Program-made: the position numbers and the translations under genes
The notes under the pieces: generated by a model
What the model was told of the DNA's origin: nothing
The model's input: the letters and a program-made list of their open reading frames with translations, nothing else
Databases searched by the model: none
DNA from: Flammula alnicola
Taxonomy: Eukaryota > Basidiomycota > Agaricomycetes > Agaricales > Strophariaceae
Reading direction: 5' to 3'
DNA length: 64,000 bases
Assembly (NCBI GenBank): GCA_015499995.1
Contig: JADNRV010000002.1
Span: 744,001-808,000, forward strand
Shown: in pieces, positions 12,049 through 24,199 of the stretch
How positions within the stretch are numbered: the first letter of the stretch is position 1
Layout of the letters: each line of letters begins with the position of its first letter

Positions 12049-12874
12049 CTGGTTATTAGTATGGCGCGATAGAATCCGAGCTGGAGTCGTGTTTGTGGGA
12101 TTTGGTTCGAATCTGAGATGCGTCGAGGATGGGTATATTCCGATGAAACAACACGAATGAGGCTGTTATGTACTAGAGACCGTTCAATTAGCGTCGCGTA
12201 CTTCGCGCTCGTTCTGAGGGATACATGGAGACCTGCAGCATCACTCACATTCAATCAATGAATACAGCACAAGAGTCAAGGTATCGAGTCCGAGTTGGTC
12301 GTATGATATGTCGTCAGAGAAGAGAAGAGCTCGACGACAAATGATGTGGTATTGTGGTGGCTTAAACACTCCAAGCGGCCTACAGAGAGACTGACAGGAC
12401 AACTGGGACGTCATTCTCAATTCGTCAGTTGATGATAATTTTGAAGTCTTTATCTTTACGCTCGCAGTGCCGGGCCGGCGAGCGAGACTTGAAGCTTGAG
12501 AGCTTGAAGTACCTGACTTCGAAGCCTTGGGTAACGCCAAGGTTATGCTCAGTGAGAGAGCTTCTCACCAATTGATGTACCTTATCAAGCACTATCGCCC
12601 AATCACTGTGTGAAGAGAGGAAGAAGAAAGGAGAAGGATCGAATTCCAGAAAGCGGAACATTAGAGAAGAAAAAATAGTAGCGACTTCTTCTGTTTCTTC
12701 TTCAAATCTACGTATACCTACCATAAAACGATAGCGATAAATACAGCAGAGGCGAGAGGAAAATGTAAGACGAGAGTTGCAGAGAACCGAATGGAAAAAG
12801 AGGGAGGAAGGAGAAAAGTCCATCATCGCAGGCCATCGTTCGCCAGTAGCAGTCGTGAATCGTCGTGATCATCT
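12049..12874. other. Long intergenic region upstream of APS1
   Basis: About 826 bp separate the APS1 start from the 3' end of the next minus-strand gene. The region should hold the APS1 promoter and the terminator of the neighbour. A 133-codon minus-strand frame covers 12425-12826 but is compositionally odd and has no recognisable domain, so it is not called. Confidence 0.5.
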
Positions 12875-13650
12875 TCAAAAGTTGAACGGCGTCCGGGGGT
12901 AGGCCACCTTGGACGCCGCAGCCTCATCGACGAACCAATAAAGGTGCCCAGGAAACACGGGTTTCACCCTGGCAGGCGGCAGCCCTCCTCGGGATGATCG
13001 AGTACTCTCGAGAGCACGTCCGCCTTCGCAGCGCCCGAAGCGACAAACGCCACCCTCGCTGCGTGGTTGATGACGGGATACGTGAGCGTGATACGCTGGG
13101 GCGGGGGCTTGGGCGAGTCCTCGACATACGCGACCCACCGGTCCTCTTCCGTGAGGAGCTCGTGCCCGGGGAAGAGGGAGGCGGTGTGGCCGTCGGGGCC
13201 CATGCCGAGGAGGATGAGGTCGAACACCGGGAAGCGGGCGGCGTCCTTCTGCGCGAACTCGTGGATGAGCAGCTTCTCGTAGGCGTCGGAGAGCTCCTCG
13301 AGGTCGGTGAGCAGCGTGGGGTCGATGGCGTGGATGTTCTCCGCGGGGATGGGGACTTTGGAGAAGAGGGCCTCGGTGCAGGCGTGGTGGTTGGAGTCGG
13401 GGTGGTTGAGTGGGACGACGCGCTCGTCGACGTAGTAGACTTGCCAGTGATTCCATTTTATGTGGTGGTTCCCGATGAGACCTTTGAGCATGTTGGGGAG
13501 AGAGCCGCCGGAGACGGCGATGGTGAATCTGCCCTTCTTGTCGATGGACTCTTTCTGCGCTTTTGTGATAAAGGCGGCGAGGGAAGAGACGAGAACATCG
13601 GAGTCGTGAAAGGTGAAGAGAATGGGCGCATTGGGGGCGTGATGAGCCAT
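12875..13650 (-). CDS. 6-phosphogluconolactonase, with an apparent frame break near its 3' end
   Basis: This enzyme hydrolyses 6-phosphogluconolactone in the oxidative pentose phosphate pathway. The start is MAHHAPNAPILFTFHDSD. Family motifs are all present: FTIAVSGGSLPNML, WQVYYVDERVVPLNHPDSN, FDLILLGMGPDGHTASLFPG and ITLTYPVINHAARVAFVASG. The first frame stops early at 12964-12966, just after the HPEEG stretch. The expected ending (LPPARVKPVFPGHLYWFVDE to the stop at 12875) sits in another frame. One extra base around 12981-12990 would join them, and no GT..AG intron of sensible size does. This is either an assembly error in a G run or a true late frameshift. Catalytic motifs lie upstream of the break. 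Confidence 0.88.
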
Positions 13651-13766
13651 TAGTTATAAGACGCTGAGCGCAGGGTAGAAGTACTAAGTCAAGAGTGTTA
13701 TCAACCACAGATTGATTCCGCCAAGTCATATGACATCATAATAATATTAAGGTATTAAGGTACAGA

Positions 13767-14777
13767 TCATCCTTTGCTCTCGACTCCTCCGAGAATATTA
13801 TTATCAATATACATCGATGGCACCCGGGGCACAGGCGGCGTCGGTAGTTCCATAGAATTATCATGGCTCGATGCAAAAGAGGGAGACGCTGACGCTGACA
13901 CGGCCCGGCGAGACCCGCGTTGTTTTGTTAACAAATTGGGGGATGACGGCGGATCTGCGGGAGGAACGGCGTGCTCGGCTAGTGGACGTGTGTGTTGAAT
14001 AATGGAACGGGGAAAAAATGATCAAGAGAGAGACTTACAATGGATGGTGCCTGATACCCAGCGGTCGACAACACTCGTGCGGTGGTCGTCGTATGGGACA
14101 CTATCAATCCTGCTGAGGCGACGCTGGTCTCCGCTTGCTGAGGAGGAGAGTTCTTGGGATAGAGGGGCCGGGAGGACTATTAGGATCTGACTGTGGGGGC
14201 TATGGGGCGTCCCGCGTAGGGTGTTACGGCTGGTCTTTGAGTATAGAGTGCTGTGTGATGAAGAGGTGGAAAGAGGACGCGAACGTCGGGCAGGAGAGGG
14301 CGATGATGAGACTGAACGGACGCGCGGTAAAGTGAGTGGGTCGCCAAAGATGACCTGGGGTGAATGACCAGGATCTGACGAGCCGAGTGATGAAGAGGAA
14401 TTGGGGCGGGCGGTGTTGAATGAATGAGTTGGGATGGGAAGAGACTGGTCTAGGCCAGGAGAAGAGGCGGCAGACTCAGATTCGGTCGGAGAGGTATTCT
14501 TGGGAAGAAGAGAAGCACGACTACCGCGAGGTGATATTGAGCCGAATGGCTGAGGGGCCGAGAGGTGGTTCTGGTCGTACCAGGTTTGCGAGCGGGGCAG
14601 TGTGCTGTTCTCTAACTTTGCGAGCTGGTGCTCTCTGTGGTGTGCAAGGGGCTGCACGGGCGGAAGGGGATTTGATTTGGCTGAGCGCTGGTGGATGAAG
14701 CGAAAAAGAGAGACGACGAGAACGAGCGCGCCAAAAGCTGAGGCGATGGCGACAATGATGATGGTGTCCCTCTTCAT
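13767..14777 (-). CDS. Single-pass membrane protein with a long Ser/Pro-rich cytosolic tail, function unknown
   Basis: The protein starts MKRDTIIIVAIASAFGALVL, giving one N-terminal transmembrane segment at about residues 5-27. Basic residues follow (RFIHQRSAKS), so the tail is predicted to be cytosolic. The tail is low complexity and rich in Ser, Pro and Arg. The first exon runs to 14039 and ends before a consensus GTAAGT donor. An intron to about 13966 then joins in frame to a second exon beginning PPSSPNLLTKQRGSRR and ending in a stop at 13767-13769. No known domain was recognised. The start at 14777 is supported by the membrane segment directly after it. Confidence 0.6.
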
Positions 14778-14931
14778 CGCTGAACGATGAGACTGGCTGC
14801 CCCTCGCCCAAGGGCTTAAATAAAAGGAATGACTGGATGAGAGGCAGACACTTTAATTTCAAGCCTCTTTCAGTCTCATCACGTGCGTCGGACTCCTTTG
14901 CCGGCTTACTGCTTTCATCCGCCCTTGGATC

Positions 14932-16564
14932 ATGGCGCCCTCTCTCGCCAGTCGACTCTTGTTCCATGCCCAGCCACTTCCCCCTCTCCTCTTGTCAAAG
15001 AATGTCGCCCCTGAACTTACCCCAGAAATTTACGACTTTATTGCCCTGTCCCTCCGCGCTTATGTCTCCCCTTGGTGGTCAAAGATAACCCGCTACGACA
15101 AGGACTTTCTCCCTCAGATATCTACCGTTCTCTCAACTGTAATACGCGCCCTCGATAACCGCGTCCTAGCACTGGACTTGCCTCCTCTTGTCTTCCACGA
15201 CATACCCACCATTATCACTCAACACTACCGCGACTACCGCAATGCAGCCGCAAAGACATCCACCGCATATGCCACAGGCGGTGCCGCCTCTCTTCCTACC
15301 CTCTTTGCCCATCTCCAGCCCCACATGGCTATCTCTCCAGAGGGTGTCATCGACCGAGAGTACTATCGTCAGATTGTAGACATTATCCTCAAAGCATGTC
15401 TGCCCCCAGAGAACTATGAACCAGACGCAGAACGCATCATCATTCGCGAGGTTCTCGTCAAAGTCTTGCTCGACGACATCATTCCGCTCATAATTCAGCC
15501 TTGGTTCATACAAAAGACCATCCTCGACCTCTTAGGTCCCCAAGATGAGCCCACGTTTATCGTACGTTCTTACTATCTCGCAAGACACTAGCTTACCCGT
15601 TTGCAGTCCCAACCAGTAGTATCTCCAGCTTCCTCTACCGGCCACGCATTCTCCTTCCACACCATAATTGTTATTGTCCTCTCTGCCCTCCAATCCTTCT
15701 CGGGCATGTGTCTTGCCCTCATCCATGGCTACAAGCAGGCCATAACCACTATAAAACTTGTTCAACAATCCCCGCCTCCATCACCTAAACCCCGTTTTGC
15801 CCCTGTCCCTGCACCAACAACAAGTCCAACACCATCTAATGAACAACTTCCTCCGTCCAAGCTCGTCTTTGCAACCTCCTCCACGCCGTCGACGACCTCA
15901 TCAGTATCGTCCAACCCTGGACTATCAACATTTTCCACACCCATGTCCACACCACTCAACACAACCCAGCCTCTCCCCCCAATATCTTCCACCGCCTCAT
16001 CGTCTTCCATTCAACCACCACAAGTCCAGCATCAGGACTACGCCCACGCCCCGCTCCTCCTCCTCGCCGAGCTGATCTCGGCACAGGACAGATTCGCCGC
16101 GACGACGACGCTCACGACGATGAACATGCTTGCTGCGTCGATGACGCCGTTCCTGGACAAGCTCCTGCCGCACATGCTGCACGCGTTTCTCTCGCCGGCT
16201 TTTATCCTCGGCGTCGTGCGCACGGCCAAGCGGACGCTGTTTCCGAATGGCTACCCTGGCCCGCAGCCGCCGGACCCGACACCCGAGGAGCAGGCGGAGC
16301 TGCGCGCACGGTTGGTCGCGTGGAGGGGGAAAGGTGGTCTTGGTATGTCTTTTGGCTCTTGAGATGAGACCGTAGACTGACGTTGGCCAACTTTCGTTCT
16401 TTCCAGCCCTGCTGACGCCCCTTCTCCTCGGTCCCGACCCGTCACTTACGCTCGGAAACGCGTTGGACCCACTCGGCGACGCGCAGTGCAATCTGCGCTT
16501 GGTCGTCTTTCTCCTCGACAGGATCCTCGTCGGGCTCTTCCCTGAGCTTGGCGGTGGTTCGTAA
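14932..16564 (+). CDS. PXA-domain (PX-associated) membrane protein
   Basis: The first exon (14932-15559) encodes an alpha-helical region with WWSKITRYDKDFLPQI, EYYRQIVDIILKACLPPE and REVLVKVLLDDIIPLIIQPW. This is the conserved pattern of the PXA domain found in sorting-nexin-related endosomal proteins. The second exon (15607-16342) has a hydrophobic segment (FHTIIVIVLSALQSFSGMCL), a Ser/Thr/Pro-rich linker, and a second helical part around ALLLLAEL-like and PFLDKLLPHMLHAFLSP sequence. The third exon (16407-16564) starts ALLTPLLLGPDPSLTLG and ends ELGGGS. There is no PX domain, as in many fungal members. The last exon was copied to 22289 in the downstream duplication. Confidence 0.75.
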
Positions 16565-17321
16565 TAATGTTCATGCATACATGGTCCATGCACGGAACCT
16601 ATGAACTTTGCCTTACGACTCCGACTCGACTTGTATGCTTCACTACGCATGCATGAGTCACGAAATTTTTATCTACTCAAGTACTACTGCTTCATGCATG
16701 TTAATTTTTGTTTCGGTTTTTGTTGGACTAGTACTGTATTATTATACCACTTCAGCTTATGGGATACCCCTCACGAATGACGACGAGCAAGCGGGTTGTA
16801 AGAAAAACATGTAATGGCAACAGTATGTATGCATCCAATTGGGTTCTAGTCAACTATACGACAACGAAAAACAGGAAAACAATTACAACGGTGTGTATCG
16901 AATTAGAGTATGATGGTTTCAGGCATCTATACGACAACTGCGGCCTAGAGTGATTTCGCGCAGCGGCAACGGCACCACATAGCATGTATACTCGACTTCC
17001 TCCTCCTTGTCCGCCTCCTCGTCCTCTAACAAAGCCAGAAGAAATTCAGTCCAAAATATGTACATGTAAAAACCAAAAGGATGACCACATCCATTCCGTC
17101 ATCGCCTGTTGAACCGATGGCCATTGCGGTCAAAGTGCTGCCATAGCTGAGGCTGCTGAGCGTGCCGGCTGCTTTTTTCTCTTTTCTTCGTATACTCCTC
17201 CCCTGCAAAACTCTCCAAGATGAAGCGCAGAAACAACGGTCAAATATGTACACGAGAAGAAAGAAGCGAAAGATGAGATGAGATGTCCGAGTCCTGCATG
17301 GGATGAACGCCGGGGAATCTG

Positions 17322-18176
17322 TCAAGCGACCGCCATGAAGACGATGGGAATATACAAGTCCGAGGCCACTAGGACTAGGACGATAGGCGAGGACGATGGA
17401 GGTGGCACGATGGAGCTGTGGGAAGACAAACGGTTGTCTGTCAAGGGCCTTCAATCCGGACTACATAGCACGAGTCAGACCTGCGATGAATTCGTTCTGC
17501 GACGAAAAAAGAGAGGACATGGCGATGAGTAAGGGAAGACAGGAGGAGCAGGGAGGGAGGGAAGAGGCGTACAAGGATGACTGCGGCGACGTTATGACGG
17601 CGTCGGTCATATTCCTGGATGTTGTGCAAAGTGTCGTCCAGCTGCTGTCGCAGCTCCTCGCCTTCCACACGGGGCACCTTTTTTTTTATACCCAAGTTAA
17701 AAAGAGGACAAGGAATGCAACAAAAAAAAAGGCACGACGTACCAAAGGTGGCACCGTGAGTTGAGCTCCACGGCGTGCAGGTGGGACGTTCAACTCGACG
17801 CGTTCTTCGTCGTAGATAGTATTCTAGAATAAAAAAAAACATTAATTAGCTTGCCGACAAAGAAAGGAAGCGGGAAAAAGGCTAGCACAGAGGCACTTAC
17901 GAAGAGGCGGTCGATGCCAGTTCCATCAGCGAGCACTGGAACGGTCCGCATGTAAGGATGGAACCGACCAACACGCGTCTGGCGGTAGCTTGGAAGACGC
18001 GAACAGTCGATGACGCCAGTGGCCTCCTCGAACGAAGGCAGGCGCGGTTCGACAGCAGCCGTTGCCTTGCCCTTGCCCTTGTCAGCGTTGTCGCTGGCGT
18101 TTGCAGTCGTGGATTTTGGAGCGGCGGTGTCGTTGACGGTGGCCATGACATCGACAGAGGAGGAAGGACAATCCAT
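17322..18176 (-). CDS. Small protein of unknown function, duplicated gene, copy A
   Basis: The first exon (18176-17900) encodes MDCPSSSVDVMATVNDTAA, an Ala/Lys-rich stretch, then the conserved core LPSFEEATGVIDCSRLPSYR and GRFHPYMRTVPVLADGTG, ending GIDRLF. The second exon continues NTIYDEERVELNVPPAR and TVPPL. The third continues VEGEELRQQLDDTLHNIQEY and ends at 17573 before a GTACGC donor. A last exon near 17415-17322 (IVLVLVASDLYIPIVFMAVA then stop) would add one membrane helix but is tentative. The first three exons match copy B at 23244-23850 in frame and intron position, with mostly conservative changes, which supports real coding sequence. No known domain was recognised. Confidence 0.55.
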
Positions 18177-18559
18177 AGTTGAATGTGTGGGGAAGGCGGT
18201 AAAATAGGTGAATGGGGGATGAAGGAAAAGAAAGATGTGGCTTTTGAACTCATTTAAAGTGTCAAGGGAATCCAGGGCACATTGTGTCGTGACCGAGCGT
18301 GTTGGAAAAAAGCGGAGAAGCATTAAAACTAAGGGTTCCACTAGGGAGGTCGGACATGGCCTATTTGAGGTTGCGCAGTTGACATTTTCGCTTCAAAGGC
18401 AAAAAAAAAAAGAAGTTCGGGAAGAGTAAAATGGTCACAAGAGGCAGGTCGTGAAGATCTTTATGGCATTGCTATATGTCCAGATGGCGTCTCGGTTCTG
18501 AAAAAACTAAAGTTTAAAAAGTTTCTGACCGAGAAAAAAAAAAGAGTACGTACACGTTT

Positions 18560-21500
18560 CCAAACTTTGCTAGTCACCGTTGTCCAGATTTGATGCCCGT
18601 TATCTTGAATTTATTCTTCCTGCCAACCACGCCGAAAAGATTCAGGAAGATTCAGGACCCGTTCTCCAGCGTCTATCTCCATCCGCGACGGATAGATTTC
18701 GTCGCACAAACCAGGACCACTATCTCCATCCTAAAGCGACGGAGAGATTTCGTCCCACAAAGCAGGGTCAATAATCTGTCCTCACCAACTTGAAGGCCCA
18801 ACAACTCTCGCCGTCAAAGACTCGTGAACGCGTGATCGATACCCTCGATGTGGTGAGTCACATAGCGGTGAACTTGGCGCAAGGAAGCGCAAGAATACCG
18901 TCCATGAATGAGAGGAAGCTCGAGATGAGGCCCCATGCCTGCATGCTGGTCGAAAGCCTTGCTCGTTTATACCCGCCTCCCGAGTCCTTCCCGCCTTCAT
19001 GGTCTTCATAAATAGGCGGGTTCTAGTAATATGTAAGCATCTTCTTCAGCTATGGGCGGCGCATTCTTCCTGGTGTCTTCTTTCCGCGACGACTACCCTC
19101 AGCTTGGGTCAGGAAGTTAAGCCCAATCGTCGAATTTTCCCGGACATTGTTCGAGTAATGCCGGCAAAAACGTAGTCCACGCCTGCAGATATTGCATTCG
19201 ACGCGTTTCGACAACAATGTCGGGCGAAATCGCCCCACAGGAGCGAATTCTCGAACCTATTCCCACGCACGGGCGCGCTCATGCCAAATTTGGGCAAAAC
19301 GTCGGTCCCGCCCAGGCGGGGTCACGCATGTGAGTCACTCGCCCCGCAGCCTAAAAGACAACAACGAACTGATGTTAGCCTTTCGTTCTTTCGCCTCCCC
19401 CCCCCATGTACAGGATAAATTTTGTAAATGTGTTGTGAATGGTCAATCGTTGTCGGCGCTGAGCCTTGATAAGACCCATTCGATGTATCGATCTCAAGGC
19501 GTGTCTCCTCAAGACCCCTCAAGACTGCAAGATCATGAAGACCTTCAAGACAATGAGGCTATCGTCCAAGAAGAGACGACTACTCAGGCGCCAAATCGAC
19601 GGCTGCCAAATGCAAGAATTCAAGACAAAACTCACCGTTCGTGCTCTGCGTGGCCCCAAGCAACGCGATATCTCGTCTCCCTCAACCTGCTAACCCACAA
19701 GCTACACTCTCCTTTAAAGGGCCTTTAAGATATGGGTGACGGGTACAATGTCTTTTTGAGATCCTGTCGAAGGTCGCCCGTCACTTGAATATTGTGCTTT
19801 GTTTCTCGCTGCAGTTGGCGACCGTCCTGGTTGAGGTCTCTGTGCTGTACTCGCCATGCTGGGGCGGTCTGTCCGACTTTAGAACACCTCCTGAAAGACG
19901 TCAAGACCAAGTTTTGCAAATCCCCAACCACTTGCGGTTTTTTCCCGTAAGAGGGAGGTCTTGAAGCATATTCCCTCGACCATGAAGAATGCAAGACGAT
20001 TTTCTTGAAAATATTGAGTCTGAGAAATGCTGGCAGCAAGATATTCGACCATCAAGTGCGCGAGAAACTCGACGTCGTGGTCAAGGAGGGTTCTGTTCAA
20101 GACGCAAAGCGCTTCGAATTCTCCCAAACAATGGGGTGGCCCAAGACACGAAGCTGCCGTGGCAATGGCTGGCCCCCGGTCCAATTCCGGCGGTAAATAT
20201 CTGAATCTTCGAAAATATTCCCTCTTGAACGCTCATGATTAGTTCGTCCTAGAAATACATTTCTAGCGGACAATATGCAGCCTTACGCACCCTCGAGCTC
20301 CTCACCGTTCTTCAGCTACAGAACATCATCTGCGAGATTTCCAGGAAATTTATGCCGGTGAGCCGTTCGAATATTCAAAGAATTTGATTTGCCACCCGCC
20401 GGCCAGATCAAGAAATTGAAGAATATTCCCCCGGAAATTCAATTGCAACTCAGAACAGCACCGTTGAACACAGCTAGAAATCTCCTACTTAAGCGTCCTC
20501 ATCCAAGAAATACTGCCCACTTCAGCGGTGCCCGTCCTCAGAATAAACACTTCTCATTCCATCCTCAAATTCGTCGAATATCTCAGCGTGAAAAAGGGAT
20601 TTTGTGCCCGATTTACTTCTGACACCCGGACTCGAAATCAAGGACCCCCTTGAAAACGAAACGAGGGCCTCAAATACCGACGTGTTCAAGTCCTCGCCTC
20701 TAGATTCTTCTTTCCGACGTGTCCGTAAAGTCAACTGCCCAATTCCTCAAATCTTCTGAACGGCAGCGTTGCCTATCGACTGACGACAAACCCCTGCGTG
20801 GAGACGGCAAACCCAAGACGGCAAACCCAAAGTTGACACGTCGAAGCGCATATACACCATTTTTGCTCCTGCAAATTTCGTAGCAGCTTTGTCTAGCCCT
20901 TTTGGAATCCTAGGAGCTTCACAATTTTTGGATACAAGCATCTCTGAGCTACACGATGCCATACACGAAATCGAGGACCGTCCCATCCACAATGACTTGT
21001 TGCCATGTATTCATAGCGTTCTATCTGCTCTGAAGAGAACAAGATGTTAGGCGCAGATTTTATGGCAAAAATTGCCAACCGATCAAGCACTCGGAATTTC
21101 TGATTGTACTCGAGGTGTCTCTGACTTCGGCGAAAAATCAGGTAGATACTCTCCCCTCGCCTACCAAATGACAATGCTTACTCTGCCGACAGAGAGCTCT
21201 CCCACCTACCCCAGACAATCAACCTTCATGTCAAGTGAAAGACAGGTTTTCTGGTCTGAGCGACAATCTCAATAAACAAGCTATATTTGCACAGCTTTCC
21301 TCGTGGAATTCCTCTCAGTTCCACTAATTGCCAATGATCGCAGAACCAATAGCTCACTAGGACAATCCAACGCCAGGTGAGTCCCAAATCTTTGCGTTCA
21401 GGCTATAAATGACGCCCCTTTACAGATTTTCAACGTTCAATACCGTTTCCTCGTCCCCTATTTCGTGGCAAAAATAGACTTCAGATCTCGGGAAGCTATT

Positions 21501-22180
21501 TGGACCATTATTTCCGTACATGGACTTCAGTGACGTTATCGTGCTTGGATCCTTGTTCGTTAGCCAAGTCTCTGGAACTTGATTTGCTGTGACTCTTCCT
21601 GCTTGTACGTGCTACTCAGTCTTGCAGGCCAGCATCTTCCGGTATCTCTATCATCTCATCGTGACACTTCTACCCTACCTTGGGGTTACTTTCGGCACCT
21701 GCCTATGCACGTTCAGAGTTGCAACCGTCGACTCGGGAGAGTCGGGAGACGCGCGGTTCAGCCCTAAGGCGCCAATCTCATAAATTGATGTCCCATTGGG
21801 TACGTCGAGTTCCTGTCAAAATATATAGGCAATTTGTTGAGAGGCTGCGAAACAGATCCGGATTTCTCCTTGTCAGATTGATCTGACGGCCAGGCCCTAC
21901 ATAAGCAGCGAAACTTTCCGGAACAATTGTCGGGATTCCAAGTATACCCACGCCTGAACCATTGAATAACAACCAGCGAAGCATGGATACATTCGGTTGT
22001 GAGTTTACAAGCCTAATGTGTGATTTCTACACAAAAGGTCTACTCGCACCTAACACTGCCAAAGGTTCTATACACGATCCTGATCAACAAAAAAAACGAC
22101 AACGACTTCCTATCTATAACAATGCTGTGCGCATGCGCAAGGCAAGGAAACGATCTCAATTCTGCATATCTCGGCGCGAA
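18560..22180. pseudogene. Decayed sequence of unit A
   Basis: About 3.6 kb contain only short frames broken by stops. One segment, 19985-20110 on the plus strand, keeps an open frame (CKTIFLKILSLRNAG, FDHQVREKLDVVVKEGSV) shared with unit B, and most differences there are synonymous or conservative. This suggests an ancestral plus-strand gene, now broken in A by a stop near 19950. A second short shared frame starts at the ATG near 19217 (MSGEIAPQERIL). No family was recognised. Confidence 0.4.
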
Positions 22181-22288
22181 GTTGGTCGTGTGGAGGTGAC
22201 ATGTCTCTCTTTCTTCCTTCTGTCTCTCCATCTTTTTTTTTCTTTCACCATCGACTGTAGGACTGGTGGCATTTCATTCTCCTTTCAG

Positions 22289-22420
22289 CCCTGCTGACGC
22301 CCCTTCTCCTCGGCGCCGACTCGTCACGTACGCTCGGAACGGCGTTGGACCCGCTCAGCGACACGCAGTGCAACCTACGCTTGGTCGTCTTCCTCTCCAA
22401 CGGGATCCTCGGTACCATGA
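22289..22420 (+). pseudogene. Copy of the last PXA exon without the rest of its gene
   Basis: The sequence is a diverged copy of 16407-16540. It keeps the splice acceptor and the frame LLTPLLLGADSSRTLGTALD and CNLRLVVFL, then diverges after LSNGIL. No upstream PXA exons exist in unit B, so it cannot encode the protein and is a fragment created by the duplication. Confidence 0.8.
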
Positions 22421-23243
22421 GCTTTGCCTCACGATCTCGACTTGTATGCTTTTCCCACGATTTAAGTAGACTTGTATGCATTAAGTACCTACTACATACC
22501 ACATATGAGCGACCAACCTTGTTATATTAATGCCTCCATATATGTGGTTCTTTCTTGCAGGTCTGTCGGGCCATTACTGTACTATTCTACTGTTTCAAGT
22601 TACAGGGTAGCCTTACGAAAAAGAAAATAGGAAAACAATGTGCATCGAATTATGGTACGACGATTTTAAGCGACTATACACTGTGTTTAACGATTTCACA
22701 TCACTACGGCACTACACAATGCTCTATATGTCCTCGGCTTCCGTATCCCTCGTCCTCTATGCAGTTGAGTGCAACCGTCTAAATAAGACAAAGCCAGATA
22801 AAATTCAATCCGAAATATGTACATCTAAAAAGAAAAGCAAGGCCGCATTCCTTCCGGCTCAGTGCTATCCGCCGGTCGCAAAATACGACAGCTGCTGCGG
22901 TATAAAGCAGGCAGCACAAAAAGTGTAAATGCTGCCTCAGCTGTTCTTCCTCCTTTTTATCTTCCATTTCCTTTGTGGGTTCCTCCGCTGCAAAACTCTC
23001 CAAGATAAACATGAGAACAACAGTCAAATATGTACATGGGGAGAAGGAAGAAAGGAGAGAGAACAGACTTCCCATCCTGCATTGTAGGAAGACAAGTGAT
23101 CGTCCGTCAAGGGGCCTTCAATCCGGTCTACATAGCGCGAGTCAAACCTGCGACAAATTCTTGCTGCATAAGAGAAGGAAATGGACAGTGATGAGCATTG
23201 GGCGGTAGACAAAGGCGAGGTAGAGAGGAAATGAAGAACTTAC

Positions 23244-23850
23244 AAGAATGATTGCGGCGAGGTTATGACCACGTCGGTCATATTCTTGGACATTGTGCAG
23301 AGTTTCGTCGAGTTGCGGTTGGTGTTCTTCACCTGCAGGACGGGGCACCTTTTTTTAATCATCAGAAGAGAAATAGAGAGAATCCAAAAAAAGCGCGACA
23401 TACCAGTGGTGGCACCGTGAGTTGACCTCCATGGCGTGCAGGTGGGACATTCAACTCGACGCGTTCTTCGTCGTAGATAGTGTTCTAGATAATAATAAAA
23501 CATAGTTAGCTTCTTGCCAAAAAAAAGGAAACAAAGAGAGGAAGCAGAAAAAAGGCCAGCATAAGGATACTTACGAACAGGCGGTCGATGCCAGTTCCAT
23601 CAACGAGCATTGGAACGGACCGCATGTAAGGATGGAACCGACCAATACGTGTCTCGCGATAGCTTGGAAGACGCGAGGAATCGACGAGGCCGGTGGCCTC
23701 CTCGAACGAGGGCAGGCGCGTTTCAGCAGCGGCCTTCGCCTTGCCCTTGTCCTGGTTGGCGTTGTCGCTGGCGTTTTCAGTGGCGAACGTTGCAGCGGTG
23801 GTGTCGTCGACGGTGGCCATAACTTCGACAGAGGAGGAAGGACAATCCAT
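23244..23850 (-). CDS. Small protein of unknown function, duplicated gene, copy B
   Basis: This is the paralogue of the gene at 17322-18176. The first exon encodes MDCPSSSVEVMATVDDTTAA, the core LPSFEEATGLVDSSRLPSYR and GRFHPYMRSVPMLVDGTG, and GIDRLF. The second gives NTIYDEERVELNVPPAR. The third gives AGEEHQPQLDETLHNVQEY and ends at 23244 before a GTAAGT donor. Exon borders are the same as in copy A. The 3' end is unresolved. Downstream minus-strand sequence near 22780-23075 has an open frame with two hydrophobic stretches (CTYLTVVLMFILESF and LCCLLYTAAAVVF), but the matching part of copy A is in another frame. Confidence 0.5.
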
Positions 23851-24199
23851 AGTTGAGTGTAAATTATGGGGAAGGCTGAGAAATTGCTGAATGGAGGATG
23901 GAGGAAAAGGAAGACGCGACTTTTGAACCCATTTTAAAGGTCAGGGCCATCCAGGGCATATTGCGTGGTGACCGAGTGTGTTGGAAAAAGCGGAGAAGCA
24001 CTAAGGGTTGCGCTAGGGTTGCGCTAGGGAGGTCGGACATGAAGTTGCGCAGTTGACATTTTTGCTCGAAGGTTAAAAAAGAAGTTCTGGGCAGAGTATG
24101 TACATGATCATAAGAGGCATGCGCCGTAAGATCTTCGATGGATTGCCATGTTTGACTGTGATGGCGGCTCGGTTCTGAAAATTAAGTTTTAAAAAAATT

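Larger units (their letters stand above)
16372..22185. repeat. Segmental duplication, unit A (about 5.8 kb)
   Basis: This block is repeated, with divergence, at 22256-27720. Matching landmarks in the same order are the PXA last exon (16407 against 22289), a minus-strand small gene (18176 against 23850), a segment around 19200-19330 against 24810-24950, one around 19985-20110 against 25595-25720, and one around 21890 against 27430. The offset shrinks from about 5,880 to about 5,550 bp, so indels have built up. The two units are nearly adjacent. Confidence 0.85.

Noticed and set aside
12100..12120. GGTTCGAATCT, similar to a tRNA B box
   Set aside because: No A box at the right distance and no cloverleaf could be drawn on either strand.
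12425..12826. 133-codon minus-strand frame upstream of the lactonase
   Set aside because: Phe/Ser-rich content, no domain, no plausible splice partners. It is more likely untranslated sequence.
12994..13653. 219-codon plus-strand frame opposite 6-phosphogluconolactonase
   Set aside because: It is the antisense shadow of a well-supported conserved gene in a GC-rich stretch. Its Gly/Val/Glu composition comes from the opposite strand.
15997..16650. 217-codon minus-strand Arg-rich frame
   Set aside because: It lies opposite the PXA-domain gene, which has clear conserved motifs and introns.
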